Positions 45,366-54,423 of a DNA stretch of 64,000 nt are shown here, piece after piece (positions within the stretch are counted from its first letter, which is position 1; each line of letters opens with the position of its first letter). The DNA comes from Sphingomonas taxi (GTDB lineage Bacteria > Pseudomonadota > Alphaproteobacteria > Sphingomonadales > Sphingomonadaceae). Under the pieces are notes generated by a model. The model was given only the letters and a program-made list of their open reading frames with translations, did not search any database and was not told the DNA's origin. The position numbers and the translations under genes are program-made. Location of the stretch: positions 124,001 through 188,000 of the forward strand of contig QFMX01000002.1 of NCBI GenBank assembly GCA_003240625.1, written 5' to 3'.

Positions 45366-45971
45366 GTGTCGCTTTTTCGTTATCTCCTGCCGCTACCGTT
45401 GCTCGCACTCCTGCCGTTCGCCAATGCCACTGCCGCCGACAAGTCGTTCGTCGGCGGCGGCGGCATGGTCCGCCTCTCGCATCCGTCCAGCCTTATGCCG
45501 ACGCGCAACTTCGCCGGCCGCGCGCTGCTGAACAGCGGCTGGCGCCAGATGTGGGACGGGACGCCAGTCGGCCGCGGCGTCGGCATCGTCCGCTTCTGGC
45601 AGGTCGCCAAACCGACCGACGGCCAGGGGCAGGTGACCGAGATGATCCAGGTCGGCTTCAGCCGGAGCGCGGGCGTGGTCGCCAAATGCGGTACCGAGGG
45701 GCTGGTTGCCGGCCATGCTAGGCGGCTTCCCAATCGGATGCTCGGCGGTCACCGCTGGACGGTCTACACCAACGGTGACGCAGGCATGAGCCAGCAGGTG
45801 AACGCGACCAACTTCCGCAGCGTCATCAACGGCGCCTGCTATGCGATCGACCGGATCACCTATGCGGTCAAGGCGGCCGCACCAGCCGGCCGGCTTGCGC
45901 CGCCCCAGGCGGTGGCTGCGGCGCGGATGGATCAGATTCTAGCGACGATCAAGGTCGGTGGTCGGCGGTAA
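45366..45971 (+). CDS. exported protein of unknown function
   Basis: A GTG at 45366 opens 201 codons. A signal peptide (LFRYLLPLPLLALLPFANATAA) ends near residue 24. The mature part has two Cys (about residues 108 and 157), which could form a disulfide, and no recognised motif. It reads as a small beta-rich periplasmic domain. It is divergent from the helicase and followed by a repeat. The start is chosen by the signal peptide; upstream codons in the frame overlap the helicase gene. Confidence 0.65.
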   Translation: MSLFRYLLPLPLLALLPFANATAADKSFVGGGGMVRLSHPSSLMPTRNFAGRALLNSGWRQMWDGTPVGRGVGIVRFWQVAKPTDGQGQVTEMIQVGFSRSAGVVAKCGTEGLVAGHARRLPNRMLGGHRWTVYTNGDAGMSQQVNATNFRSVINGACYAIDRITYAVKAAAPAGRLAPPQAVAAARMDQILATIKVGGRR

Positions 45972-45997
45972 AACGCGGCGGTAAAGCAAGGACTTGC

Positions 45998-46125
45998 GAT
46001 CCTCCCCCGCCAGGGGGAGGTGGCTGGCCCTTGCCAGACGGAGGGGGCGGTAAGCGAAGACCTCTGTTCCGTGTCCTCCCCCTCCGTCACCTGCGGTGCC
46101 ACCTCCCCCTGGCGGGGGAGGATCG
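45998..46125. repeat. palindromic intergenic repeat, family A copy 3
   Basis: GATCCTCCCCCGCCAGGGGG is mirrored by CCCCCTGGCGGGGGAGGATC. The inner TGGCCCTTGCCAGACGGAGG and CCTCCCCCTCCGTCACC are as in the copy at 35712. It lies between the exported protein and the exonuclease. Confidence 0.85.
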
Positions 46126-46360
46126 ATCGGTCGCCGCCAACGCGCGCGGCGACGTCGACTCCGGTTCGTCCCGAACAGGGGAATGACAGACCCCACCAAC
46201 ACTCCGTCACCCCCGGACCCGTTCCGCGACCTCACCGCTCTCGATTGCGCGGAGGCGTGGATGCCGGAACCAGTCCGGCATGACGGGGACCATGGGTCAC
46301 GCCACCACGCGCAGACCGAGGTTCACGGCACCGCACCCCCGCGTCACGCGTTACCTCCCC

Positions 46361-47359
46361 ATGGCAAAACTCGGCGACTGGCTCGAACCGCATCCGCACG
46401 GCATCCTCGTCAAGCCGATCGACGCGTGGATCGACCCCTCGATCCCGACCGCGAAGGCACTCGTCACGCACGGCCATGCCGATCACGCGCGCGGGGGTCA
46501 CGCGGCGGTCTGGGCCACCCCTGAAACGCTCGCGATCATGGACGCGCGCTATGGTCCGCAAGCCGGCAACCCGGTCGCGTACGGCGAGACGATCCGGATG
46601 GGTGAGGTCGATATCGGCTTCGTCCCCGCCGGCCACGTGCTCGGCTCCGCACAGATCGTGCTCGATTACCGCGGCGAACGGATCGTCGTCTCGGGTGATT
46701 ACAAGCGCCGCGCGGACCCGACCTGCACACCGTTCGAACCCGTCAAATGCGACGTCTTCATCACCGAAGCGACGTTCGGCCTCCCCGTCTTCCGCCACCC
46801 CGATACCGGCGACGAGATCGACAAGCTGATCGCGGCCTTGCACGCCAATCCGGACCGCTGTGTCGTCGTCGGTGCCTATGCGCTCGGCAAGGCACAGCGC
46901 GTGATCGCCGAACTGCGCGAGCGGGGGCACACCGCCCCGATCTACATCCACGGCGCACTGCAAAAGCTCTGCGACCTGTATGCCGAGCACGGCGTCAGGC
47001 TCGGCGAATTGCTGCCGGTGGCCGATGCCAAGAAGGCGGACATGGCCGGGCATGTCGTGATGTGCCCGCCCGGCGCGCTCAACGATCGCTGGTCGCGGCG
47101 GCTGCCCGATCCGATCACCGCGATGGCGAGCGGCTGGATGCGCGTCCGCGGCCGCGCGCGCCAGAAGAACGTCGAACTGCCGCTGATCCTGAGTGATCAC
47201 GCCGACTGGGACGAACTCACCACGACGCTGACCGAGATCGCCCCGCAGGAAGTATGGGTCACTCACGGCCGCGAGGACGCGCTGGTCCATTGGTGCATGA
47301 CCCGCCAGATCAAGGCGCGCGCGCTGGCGCTGGTGGGGTTCGAGGACGAGGACGACTGA
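46361..47359 (+). CDS. ligase-associated DNA-damage-response exonuclease (MBL fold)
   Basis: A 332-residue protein of the MBL/beta-CASP type. Metal ligands: VTHGHADHARGG (H37, H39, D41, H42), GHVLGSAQ, SGDYKRRADPT and the C-terminal SDHADWDEL with VWVTHGRED. This matches the ligase-associated exonuclease family that works with the ATP-dependent ligase, the Lhr-type helicase and the phosphoesterase. It starts MAKLGDWLEPHPHGILVKPI; the open frame upstream to 46280 is poor. No clear ribosome binding site is visible. Confidence 0.92.
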   Translation: MAKLGDWLEPHPHGILVKPIDAWIDPSIPTAKALVTHGHADHARGGHAAVWATPETLAIMDARYGPQAGNPVAYGETIRMGEVDIGFVPAGHVLGSAQIVLDYRGERIVVSGDYKRRADPTCTPFEPVKCDVFITEATFGLPVFRHPDTGDEIDKLIAALHANPDRCVVVGAYALGKAQRVIAELRERGHTAPIYIHGALQKLCDLYAEHGVRLGELLPVADAKKADMAGHVVMCPPGALNDRWSRRLPDPITAMASGWMRVRGRARQKNVELPLILSDHADWDELTTTLTEIAPQEVWVTHGREDALVHWCMTRQIKARALALVGFEDEDD

Positions 47360-47372
47360 GGCCGCCGCCCCG

Positions 47373-48764
47373 TCAAGCCGGGCGTAGTTCTCCCGAGAAC
47401 GGCGGCGGCGTCGCCTTGCGCCAGGGCAGCGCGCGGCCCTCGACGAGCGAGCGCCATGCCCATTCCACCGGGGCGATGTCGAATTTCCGCACATAGGCGT
47501 TGGCGATCAGCAACAGGCCGATGTTGACCGCCAGCGCGGTCGCCATGAGTCCGGCCCAGCCAAGCGTGCCGTACAGCGCAAGGCCGAAGGGCGGGAACAG
47601 GATCCACAGGCAGACGATCGTCTGGAGGATGTAGATCGACAGCGCCGTCCGCCCCGCCGCGATGAACGGCCGCAACAGCGTGGCGCCGAAGCCGGTGCCG
47701 AGCAGCAGGCATACCGCGCCGATATGGCCGAGCGTCATCGCCTCGCGCGCGACTTCGGCGGTGGCCCAGATCGTTTTCGGCGCACCATCGAACCGGGTCT
47801 GTTCGATCGCGCCGACGACCCGCAGCGGAATGGCAACGGCGTAGGCGATCAGCGTCATGCGCAGGTAGAAGCCGCGCGATCGTGCGCCTTGCAGGATGCC
47901 GAGCCTGTAGAGCGCGGCACCGATCAGCATGACGCTGACGGCTTCCCAGAAGACGATCAGCTCGAACCCCCGCGACTGGAGCGTGACCGTGACGCTCCAC
48001 TGCATCGCCGCCCATGTCGCGAAGCTGCCGGTGCGTGCCTTGTCCTCCGCGACGACCTTCGCACGGCCTTCGGCCTTGCTCTTCGCGCGCTTGGCGTCGC
48101 CGGTCGCGACCTTTGCGAGCAGCTTCCGATCGTCCGCGGTGATCGGTCGACCGGCGGCACGGGCGGCGGTGATCGCGGCGACCTGCGAGCGCTGTTGCAC
48201 CGTCTGATAATAGCCGAAATAGCCTGCGCCACCGAGTTGCGCGACGGCGGCGACCAGCCCGATCGTGATCAGCCAGCGCGGCTGCATCCGCCGAAACAGG
48301 AACGCGGCCAACGCGGCGATCGCATAGCTGTGGAGGATGTCGCCGGGCCACAACAGGATGAAGAGATGGACGATGCCGAACCCGAGCAGAAGCACGTTGC
48401 GCAGATAATAGCGCTTCATCACGATGCGCTTGCCGACGCTCAGCGCGGCGCGGTCGGTCAGGATCACCATCCCCGCGCCGAACAGCAGTTCGAGCATGCA
48501 GCGCGCGGTGCCGTTGGCGATCACTTCGCGGAGCCACCAGGCGACCTGATCGGCCTGGCTCCAGCCGAGATGCCGAAAATCGCCGAACGACGCCCAGAGC
48601 GAACCGCCCATGTCGTTGATGTTCATGAACAGGATGCCGAGGATCGCGATCCCCCGGAGGATGTCGAGGACCGCGAGACGCGGTGCGCCGTCGGGCTCGG
48701 TCGCCTGAAGTATCGTCGGTTCGGCTGCCGTGGCGGCTAAGTCGCGTGTGGCTTGGTCGTGCAT
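47373..48764 (-). CDS. DUF418 (YeiB-like) membrane protein
   Basis: A 463-residue polytopic protein. The N-terminal RLAVLDILRGIAILGILFMN is the hallmark of the family, and the C-terminal DUF418 block has YGTLGWAGLMATALAVNIG and PVEWAWRSLVEG. About ten helices are predicted. A charged, Lys/Ala-rich soluble insert lies at about 205-250. The biochemical role of the family is not established. ATG 48764 is preceded by a G-rich stretch. Convergent with the exonuclease. Confidence 0.9.
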   Translation of the reverse strand: MHDQATRDLAATAAEPTILQATEPDGAPRLAVLDILRGIAILGILFMNINDMGGSLWASFGDFRHLGWSQADQVAWWLREVIANGTARCMLELLFGAGMVILTDRAALSVGKRIVMKRYYLRNVLLLGFGIVHLFILLWPGDILHSYAIAALAAFLFRRMQPRWLITIGLVAAVAQLGGAGYFGYYQTVQQRSQVAAITAARAAGRPITADDRKLLAKVATGDAKRAKSKAEGRAKVVAEDKARTGSFATWAAMQWSVTVTLQSRGFELIVFWEAVSVMLIGAALYRLGILQGARSRGFYLRMTLIAYAVAIPLRVVGAIEQTRFDGAPKTIWATAEVAREAMTLGHIGAVCLLLGTGFGATLLRPFIAAGRTALSIYILQTIVCLWILFPPFGLALYGTLGWAGLMATALAVNIGLLLIANAYVRKFDIAPVEWAWRSLVEGRALPWRKATPPPFSGELRPA

Positions 48765-48825
48765 CGTTCTGGGCCCCCCCGAGATGACAGGCCCGACGCT
48801 AGGCCCATCGCGACGAAAGGCAAGC

Positions 48826-50325
48826 TCAGCCGGCACCCTCTAATGTACGAGCCCGACGGCGTTGTACCGAACTTCCGATCCCCAACGCTTCGCGGTACTT
48901 TGCGACGGTCCTGCGCGCGATGTCGAAGCCTTTGGCGTTCAGCAACTCGACCAGCGTGTCATCGGACAGGATCTTCGCGCCTTCCGTATCGATCAGCGCG
49001 CGAATCGCGGACTTCACGGCCTGCGCCGACACCGCCTCGCCGCCATCCGCGGACTGGATCGCGCTCGTGAAGAAGTATTTCAGCTCGTACAGGCCGCGCG
49101 CGCAGGACACGTATTTATTGCTCGTCACGCGGCTGACGGTCGATTCGTGCATCTCGATCGCGTCCGCCACCTGGCGCAGCGTCAGGGGCCGCAAGTGCGC
49201 GACGCCCTTCAGGAAGAACGCTTCCTGCTGTTTCACGATCTCGGTCGCGACCTTGATGATCGTCCGCTGGCGCTGGTCGAGCGCCTTCACCAGCCAGTTG
49301 GCGCTGGCGAGGCAATCGCTCAGCCACGCCTTCGACGCCTTGTCCTGCTGCCCGCCCGACAACTCGGTGTAATAACTCCGGTTGACCAGAACGCGTGGCA
49401 AAGTCGACGCGTTGATCTCGATCGCCCAGCCTGCCTTCGTACGCGCCACGAACAGATCGGGCGTCACCGACTGCGCGGGCTCGCCGCCATAGCGACAGCC
49501 GGGCTTCGGATCATAGCCGCGCAGTTCGCGGATCATGTCGGCCATGTCCTCGTCGTCGACGTCGCAAATCCGCTTCAATCGGGTCAGCTCGCCACGCGCG
49601 AGCAGGTCGAGATTGGCGATCAACAACGCCATGCAGGGGTCGTAGCGATCCGCCTCCTTCGCCTGCAACGTCAGGCATTCGGCAAGATCGCGCGCGCCGA
49701 CGCCGGTCGGGTCGAAGGTCTGGATCGTCGCCAGCACGGCCTCGACACGGACCAGCGGCACGCCGAGCCTGTTGGCGATGTCGAGCAGCGCCACGGTGAG
49801 ATAGCCCGCCTCGTCGATCTGGTCGATCAGGTGCGCGGCGATGAACGCATCCTCGCGGGGGATCGCGGGACCGGCCTGCGCGAGCAGGTGGTCCGCGAGG
49901 CTGAGGCTGGTATCGGCGAACGCATCGAGATCGGGGCCGTCCTCGCCGCCCACACCGCCCGCGCTTGCGCCGGTCATCGAGAGCGCGCCGTCCATCCCGC
50001 TGCCGCCGTCCGCGACGCTGTCCTGCTGATGGCTTTCGGTGGCGTAGTCGACGTCGAGCGTCGGTTCGTCGCCCGCGCCGGTGCCGGAAACGAGTTCGTC
50101 GGCGGCGACGCGTTCGTCGCGGACTTCGGGGGCGGGTTCGCGGTCGGGGGCGTCGTTATCTTCGGCTGCACTCGCTTCGAGGAGCGGATTGCGCTCGACT
50201 TCCTCGGCGATGAACCCCTCGATCTCCAGGTTCGACAGCGCCAGCAGCTTGATCGCCTGCTGGAGCTGCGGGGTCATCACCAGCGATTGCGACTGGCGGA
50301 TGTCCAGGCGGGGGGCGAGGCTCAC
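48826..50325 (-). CDS. rpoN: RNA polymerase sigma-54 factor
   Basis: A 499-residue sigma factor for genes activated by enhancer-binding ATPases. Region I is glutamine- and leucine-rich (QSQSLVMTPQLQQAIKLLAL). An acidic region II lies at about 50-130, with a core-binding domain after it. The helix-turn-helix is in LTLRQVADAIEMHESTVSRV, and the RpoN box ARRTVAKYREALGI is near the end. It is the last gene of the lptC-lptA-lptB-rpoN run. Confidence 0.97.
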   Translation of the reverse strand: MSLAPRLDIRQSQSLVMTPQLQQAIKLLALSNLEIEGFIAEEVERNPLLEASAAEDNDAPDREPAPEVRDERVAADELVSGTGAGDEPTLDVDYATESHQQDSVADGGSGMDGALSMTGASAGGVGGEDGPDLDAFADTSLSLADHLLAQAGPAIPREDAFIAAHLIDQIDEAGYLTVALLDIANRLGVPLVRVEAVLATIQTFDPTGVGARDLAECLTLQAKEADRYDPCMALLIANLDLLARGELTRLKRICDVDDEDMADMIRELRGYDPKPGCRYGGEPAQSVTPDLFVARTKAGWAIEINASTLPRVLVNRSYYTELSGGQQDKASKAWLSDCLASANWLVKALDQRQRTIIKVATEIVKQQEAFFLKGVAHLRPLTLRQVADAIEMHESTVSRVTSNKYVSCARGLYELKYFFTSAIQSADGGEAVSAQAVKSAIRALIDTEGAKILSDDTLVELLNAKGFDIARRTVAKYREALGIGSSVQRRRARTLEGAG

Positions 50326-50327
50326 TA

Positions 50328-50455
50328 AATCCTCCCCTGCAAGGGGAGGTGGCGGCGCGAAGCGTCGACGGAGGGGGCTCGCGTCAGACGCTGCGTTTGC
50401 GGGGCGCCCCCTCCACCAGCTTTGCTGGTCCCCCTCCCCGTGCCGGGGAGGAATG
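50328..50455. repeat. palindromic intergenic repeat, family A copy 4
   Basis: AATCCTCCCCTGCAAGGGGA opens the element and CCCTCCCCGTGCCGGGGAGG closes it, with AAGCGTCGACGGAGGGGGC inside. It lies between lptB and rpoN, inside an operon, so any terminator effect would separate rpoN from lptB. Confidence 0.8.
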
Positions 50456-50478
50456 GATGCGCCAGCCTTTCCATAAAC

Positions 50479-51261
50479 CTAAAGCGAGAAGCCTTCGCCG
50501 AGGTACAAGCGTCGCACGTTGGCATCCGCGACCAGTTCTGCCGGCGAGCCGGAGAACAGCACGCGGCCGTCGTAGATGATGTAGGCGCGGTCGACGATCT
50601 CCAACGTCTCGCGGACATTGTGGTCGGTGATCAGCACGCCGATGTCGCGGCGCTTCAGGTCCTTCACCAGATCGCGGATGTCGGCAATCGAGATCGGGTC
50701 GATGCCCGCGAACGGCTCGTCGAGCAGCATTATCGACGGATCCGCCGCGAGTGCGCGGGCGATCTCGGCACGCCGCCGCTCACCGCCCGACAGCGCCATC
50801 GCCGGCGCCGCGCGGAGCCGGGTCAGCCCGAATTCCTCGAGCAGCGTGTCGAGCTTCCGCTGGCGCGCCGCCTTGTCGGGCTCGGACAGTTCGAGCACGG
50901 TCAAGATGTTCTTCTCGATCGTCAGCCCGCGGAAGATCGACGTCTCCTGCGGCAGATAGCCGAGGCCGAGGATCGCGCGCCGGTACATCGGCAGCTTCGT
51001 GATGTCCTCGCCGTCGAGCATGATGCGGCCCGAATCCGGCTTCACCAGACCCATCACCGAGTAGAAGCAGGTCGTCTTGCCCGCGCCGTTGGGCCCGAGC
51101 AGCCCGACCACTTCGCCGCGCCCGACCGACACCGACACGTCGGTCAGCACGACGCGCTTGTCATAGGACTTCGCGATCGAGACGACCTGGAGCCCGTTGC
51201 TCACCGGCGGCTCGGAAATCGGCTCTACGTCCTCGATCGGGGGCAGCGTGGTGGCGTCCAT
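50479..51261 (-). CDS. lptB: LptB, LPS export ATPase
   Basis: A 260-residue ABC ATPase that powers lipopolysaccharide extraction by LptFG. Walker A is in GLLGPNGAGKTTCFY, signature LSGGERRRAEIARAL, Walker B IMLLDEPFAGIDPIS, and TDHNVRETL carries the switch His. GYLPQETSIFRGLTIEKN is typical. ATG 51261 has GAGGG 8-9 nt upstream, so I leave out six codons of the open frame. Confidence 0.97.
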   Translation of the reverse strand: MDATTLPPIEDVEPISEPPVSNGLQVVSIAKSYDKRVVLTDVSVSVGRGEVVGLLGPNGAGKTTCFYSVMGLVKPDSGRIMLDGEDITKLPMYRRAILGLGYLPQETSIFRGLTIEKNILTVLELSEPDKAARQRKLDTLLEEFGLTRLRAAPAMALSGGERRRAEIARALAADPSIMLLDEPFAGIDPISIADIRDLVKDLKRRDIGVLITDHNVRETLEIVDRAYIIYDGRVLFSGSPAELVADANVRRLYLGEGFSL

Positions 51262-51389
51262 GGGATCAGGCCCTCGCAAAAGTCAGTCGCCGAACCTCGG
51301 CGTTGAAGGTGTCGCCGAACCTCGGGGGTTTGGCAGGAAACATGCATGAGCGCGCCGCCGGAGGGAAGCCCCTGCGGTACGCTCGCGCG

Positions 51390-51953
51390 TCAGTTGCGCT
51401 TGGGAACCGAGAAGGTGCCGGTCACGCGGCCACCGGTCTGCGTCACGGTGCCACCGCTCGCGGCCGATCCTGCGGCGCTGCCCCCGGCGACCGACGATCC
51501 GTCGATCACCGAACGTCCGGTGTCGAGGTTCATCGTCAGGCGCCCGCCGTTCACGGTGTTGCCCGCCTGCGTCAGCGTGACCGCGCCGAGCATCGTGATG
51601 ACGCGGCGGTTGAGATCGTAGATCGCATACTGGCTGCGCGCCGTCTGGTCGGGACGCTTGACGATCACGCCGCCCGACGCGTCGAGCCGCGAGACCTGCG
51701 GGTTTCCGCCGATCACCTGGCCGGTATAGGCGACCGTCATTCGCGCCGAGTTCAGCGTCATCTCGGCCTGCTTGACCGCGACATTGCCCGACAGGATGGC
51801 GCGGTTCGCCTTGTCCTGAAGCTCGATATGATCCGCACCGAAATCGATCGGGGCGTTGGAATTGTGCGACTGCTGCGCGACCGCGGTCGTGGAGAGCAGG
51901 ACGGCGGTTATCCCGATGAGGATCCGACCGGCGAAGATAGGGGAAGCGCGCAT
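51390..51953 (-). CDS. lptA: LptA/OstA-like LPS transport protein
   Basis: A 187-residue periplasmic protein. A signal peptide (IFAGRILIGITAVLLSTTAVA) is followed by the OstA beta-jellyroll: IDFGADHIELQDKANRAILS, then GNVAVKQAEMTLNSARMTV. It forms the bridge that carries lipopolysaccharide to the outer membrane. A C-terminal Gly/Ser/Thr-rich tail with RVTGTFSVPKRN ends the protein. It lies 5 bp after lptC. Confidence 0.94.
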   Translation of the reverse strand: MRASPIFAGRILIGITAVLLSTTAVAQQSHNSNAPIDFGADHIELQDKANRAILSGNVAVKQAEMTLNSARMTVAYTGQVIGGNPQVSRLDASGGVIVKRPDQTARSQYAIYDLNRRVITMLGAVTLTQAGNTVNGGRLTMNLDTGRSVIDGSSVAGGSAAGSAASGGTVTQTGGRVTGTFSVPKRN

Positions 51954-51958
51954 GGCGG

Positions 51959-52615
51959 CTATTTCGGCCCTCTGGGGATGATCCGCAAGCGGGCATTGCC
52001 GTCAAGCGTAACAGTGCGCTCCTCCAGGTTGGCGCGCAGCTTGTTGGCGCTGAAGGTCCCCTGCTGGACGGTGCCGGTCGCAGCACCACCGCTTTCGAGC
52101 GTGCGTGCCTTCATGTCGATCGTCGCGTTGGTGGTCTTCAGGTCGTAGCCGCCCGCCGCGGTGGCGTTGAGCGGACCGAACAGCTGCACCTTCTCGGTGT
52201 CCATGTCGTAGCGGCCGGTGTTCGCCTTGATGTTGGCGGGGCCGTCGGTCAGCTGGATCTGTGCCGCGAGCTGGTTGAGCTGGACGATCGGCTCGGCCGA
52301 GCTCTTCTGGATCGCAGACTTCGCGTCGAGCGTGAAGGACTGGCCCTTGCTGTCCTCGCCGCGATAGCGTGCCGCCTGGATCTTCATCCGTTCCTGCGCG
52401 ACGTCGACCTTGTTCTTGTCGAGCAGGAACGACACGTCGCCGCCCGCGGTCAGCGGCGCCATTACCAGGAACGCCGCCAGCACGCCGATCGCGGTCGGCA
52501 GCGCGACGCGCGCGATCGCCACGAAGCGATCGTGACTGCCACCGGGCGCGGCCCAATCCTGCCGTGCGGTGCGCGCACGGCGAGCAGTCGGGGAGGGCGC
52601 CGGTATCTGGGTCAT
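51959..52615 (-). CDS. lptC: LptC, LPS export bitopic protein
   Basis: A 218-residue protein: a basic cytoplasmic N-terminus, one helix (ARVALPTAIGVLAAFLVMAP, about 35-54) and a periplasmic LptC fold (ARYRGEDSKGQSFTLDAKSA, then LQTDGPANIKANTGRYDMD-type strands). It takes lipopolysaccharide from LptBFG to LptA. The ATG 52615 overlaps the ribonuclease stop (ATGA). The longer 465-codon frame runs through the ribonuclease gene and is rejected. Confidence 0.94.
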   Translation of the reverse strand: MTQIPAPSPTARRARTARQDWAAPGGSHDRFVAIARVALPTAIGVLAAFLVMAPLTAGGDVSFLLDKNKVDVAQERMKIQAARYRGEDSKGQSFTLDAKSAIQKSSAEPIVQLNQLAAQIQLTDGPANIKANTGRYDMDTEKVQLFGPLNATAAGGYDLKTTNATIDMKARTLESGGAATGTVQQGTFSANKLRANLEERTVTLDGNARLRIIPRGPK

Positions 52616-53232
52616 GCGTGGGCGAAGATATCGATCTCGGGCCAGCCGGCAAGATCGAGCGCGGCGCGAGTCGGCAGGAAGTCGAAGCACGCCTGTGCGA
52701 GTTCCATCCGGCCCTCGCGAATCAGGCGCTTGTCGAGTTCGGTGCGCAGCCGGTGGAGAAAGCGCACGTCGGACGCCGCGTAATCCTTCTGCGCGTCGGA
52801 CAGCTCGGGGCTGCCCCAGTCGGACGATTGCTGCTGCTTTGAGATATCCTGGCCGAGCAGTTCGCGGACCAGCTCCTTCAGGCCGTGGCGATCGGTGTAG
52901 GTCCGCACGAGACGCGACGCGATCTTGGTGCAATAGACCGGCGCCGCGACGACGCCGAGGTAATGCTGGACCGCGGCGATATCGAATCGGCCGAAATGAT
53001 AGAGTTTCACGCGTGCCGGGTCGGCCAGCAGCGCCTTCAAATTGGGAGCGTCGTAGCCCGCGCCCGCGGCGAAGCGGACGAGATGCTCGTCCGGGCCGCC
53101 ATCGGACAACTGGACCAGGCACAGCCGGTCGCGCGGGGTGATGAGCCCCATCGTCTCGGTATCGACGGCGATCGCGGCGCCGGCCGCGAACAGATCGGCG
53201 GGAATGTCGCCTTCGTGGAGATGAACTGTCAT
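52612..53232 (-). CDS. ribonuclease D-like 3'-5' exonuclease
   Basis: A 206-residue DEDDy-type exonuclease with only the catalytic domain; full RNase D also has HRDC domains. Active-site residues: D24 and E26 in IAVDTETMGL, Asp in HFGRFDIAAV, and the Tyr and Asp in DYAASDVRFL. GLKELVRELLGQDISKQQQS is a family block. It starts at ATG 53232 and is the first gene of the lpt-rpoN run, coupled to lptC by ATGA. Confidence 0.92.
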   Translation of the reverse strand: MTVHLHEGDIPADLFAAGAAIAVDTETMGLITPRDRLCLVQLSDGGPDEHLVRFAAGAGYDAPNLKALLADPARVKLYHFGRFDIAAVQHYLGVVAAPVYCTKIASRLVRTYTDRHGLKELVRELLGQDISKQQQSSDWGSPELSDAQKDYAASDVRFLHRLRTELDKRLIREGRMELAQACFDFLPTRAALDLAGWPEIDIFAHA

Positions 53233-53536
53233 GACGGTGGCCGTAGCGGTCCGTGGCGCAACGCTCAATGGCCCTATATTGGGCTGCGGCGTCGAATCGG
53301 GCGATAAGATGGCTTGCGTGGCGCCCTTGCGACGAGTCGTGGCTCGCGAGCGACACTTGCGTCAGTATCGATCCAAATCAGGCGTCTTCGGATCAGAATC
53401 TATTCGCGACGGCTTGTATTTTGCGCTAAGGGTCCCCTCAAGGCGCAAAAGGTTTCGCGCTGGAAAACCTGCGTTCGTCGTCCGGCACAAGGGTTTTGAG
53501 AAATTTGCGGGCGAACCGGGAAGACGAACAGAGCTT
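53233..53536. promoter_or_regulatory. divergent promoter and leader of the cold-shock gene
   Basis: This 304-bp gap separates the ribonuclease and cold-shock genes. It should hold both promoters and a long 5' leader for the latter, as cold-shock mRNAs often have. AAGGCGCAAAAGG and AACAAGGGTTTT-like A/G-rich stretches occur at about 53438-53500. I see no clear hairpin or gene. Confidence 0.35.
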
Positions 53537-54391
53537 ATGGGTTTCGATAAAGGTGGCCGCGGAAACCGTGGCGGGCGTGGCCGCGATAAGCGCGACAGCT
53601 TCGGCGGCGGCGACAACGAGTTCGGCGGCGGCAGCAGCTTTGGTGGCGGCGGCGACCGGTTCGGCGGCGGCAGCAGCTACGGCGGCGGCGGTGGCTCGAG
53701 CTACGGTGGCGGCGGTGGCAGCAGCTACGGCGGCGGCAGCAGCTTCGGTGGCGGCGGCGGCGGCGGCGGTGGTTACCGCGGCGGCGGCGGTGGCGGCGGC
53801 TTCTCGGGCGGTGGCGGCGGCGGCGGTGGTCGCGGCATGCCTCCTCAGGTCGTCGGCGAAGGCACCGGGGTCGTAAAGTTCTTCAACGCACAGAAGGGCT
53901 TCGGCTTCGTCGTTCGCGATGACGGCGGCGAGGACGTGTTCGTCCACATCAGCGCAGTCGAGCAGGCCGGCATGGTCGCGCTCGCAGAGGGTCAGCCGCT
54001 CGGCTTCACGCTCGTCGACCGCGGTGGCCGTATCTCGGCGACCGATCTGAAGATCGACGGCGAGCCGATGGCCGTCACCGATCGCGGCCCGCCGCGTGAC
54101 CGTGATGCCGGCCCGGGCGCGCCCCGTGGTGGCGACCGTGACGGTGGTGCAGGTGGCGCACAGCGTCAGCTCACCGGCGAGAAGGCGACCGGTACGGTCA
54201 AGTTCTTCAACGCGATGAAGGGCTTCGGCTTCATTCAGCGCGACGACGGACAGCCTGACGCATTCGTCCACATCTCGGCCGTGGAACGCGCCGGCATGGC
54301 GACGCTGAACGAGGGCGACAAGCTCGAGTTCGAGCTCGAGGTCGATCGTCGCGGCAAGTACGCAGCGGTAAACCTGAGCGCAGGCGGCTGA
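53537..54391 (+). CDS. double cold-shock protein with glycine-rich N-terminus
   Basis: A 284-residue RNA-binding protein. Residues 1-100 are low complexity: RG-rich at first (GRGNRGGRGR), then repeated SSFGGG and SSYGGGGG units, then nearly pure Gly with RGG. Two cold-shock domains follow, at about 108-173 and 217-281. Each has the RNP1-like KGFGF(V/I) and RNP2-like DxFVHIS motifs. The linker is Arg/Asp/Gly-rich. The low-complexity head resembles RNA-granule proteins of eukaryotes and could drive self-association. The ribosome binding site is weak, so the precise start is uncertain; ATG 53537 is the first Met of the Gly-rich head. Confidence 0.88.
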   Translation: MGFDKGGRGNRGGRGRDKRDSFGGGDNEFGGGSSFGGGGDRFGGGSSYGGGGGSSYGGGGGSSYGGGSSFGGGGGGGGGYRGGGGGGGFSGGGGGGGGRGMPPQVVGEGTGVVKFFNAQKGFGFVVRDDGGEDVFVHISAVEQAGMVALAEGQPLGFTLVDRGGRISATDLKIDGEPMAVTDRGPPRDRDAGPGAPRGGDRDGGAGGAQRQLTGEKATGTVKFFNAMKGFGFIQRDDGQPDAFVHISAVERAGMATLNEGDKLEFELEVDRRGKYAAVNLSAGG

Positions 54392-54423
54392 TTCAGCTGA
54401 CTGATCCGACCGTGTTCGGTAGG

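Noticed and set aside
35712..46125. CRISPR-like reading of the regularly occurring GC-rich repeats
   Set aside because: The copies are kilobases apart, internally palindromic and without spacers or cas genes, so they are dispersed intergenic elements.
52616..53356. N-terminal extension of lptC to 465 codons
   Set aside because: It runs through the ribonuclease gene out of frame; the ATGA overlap at 52612-52615 marks the true start.
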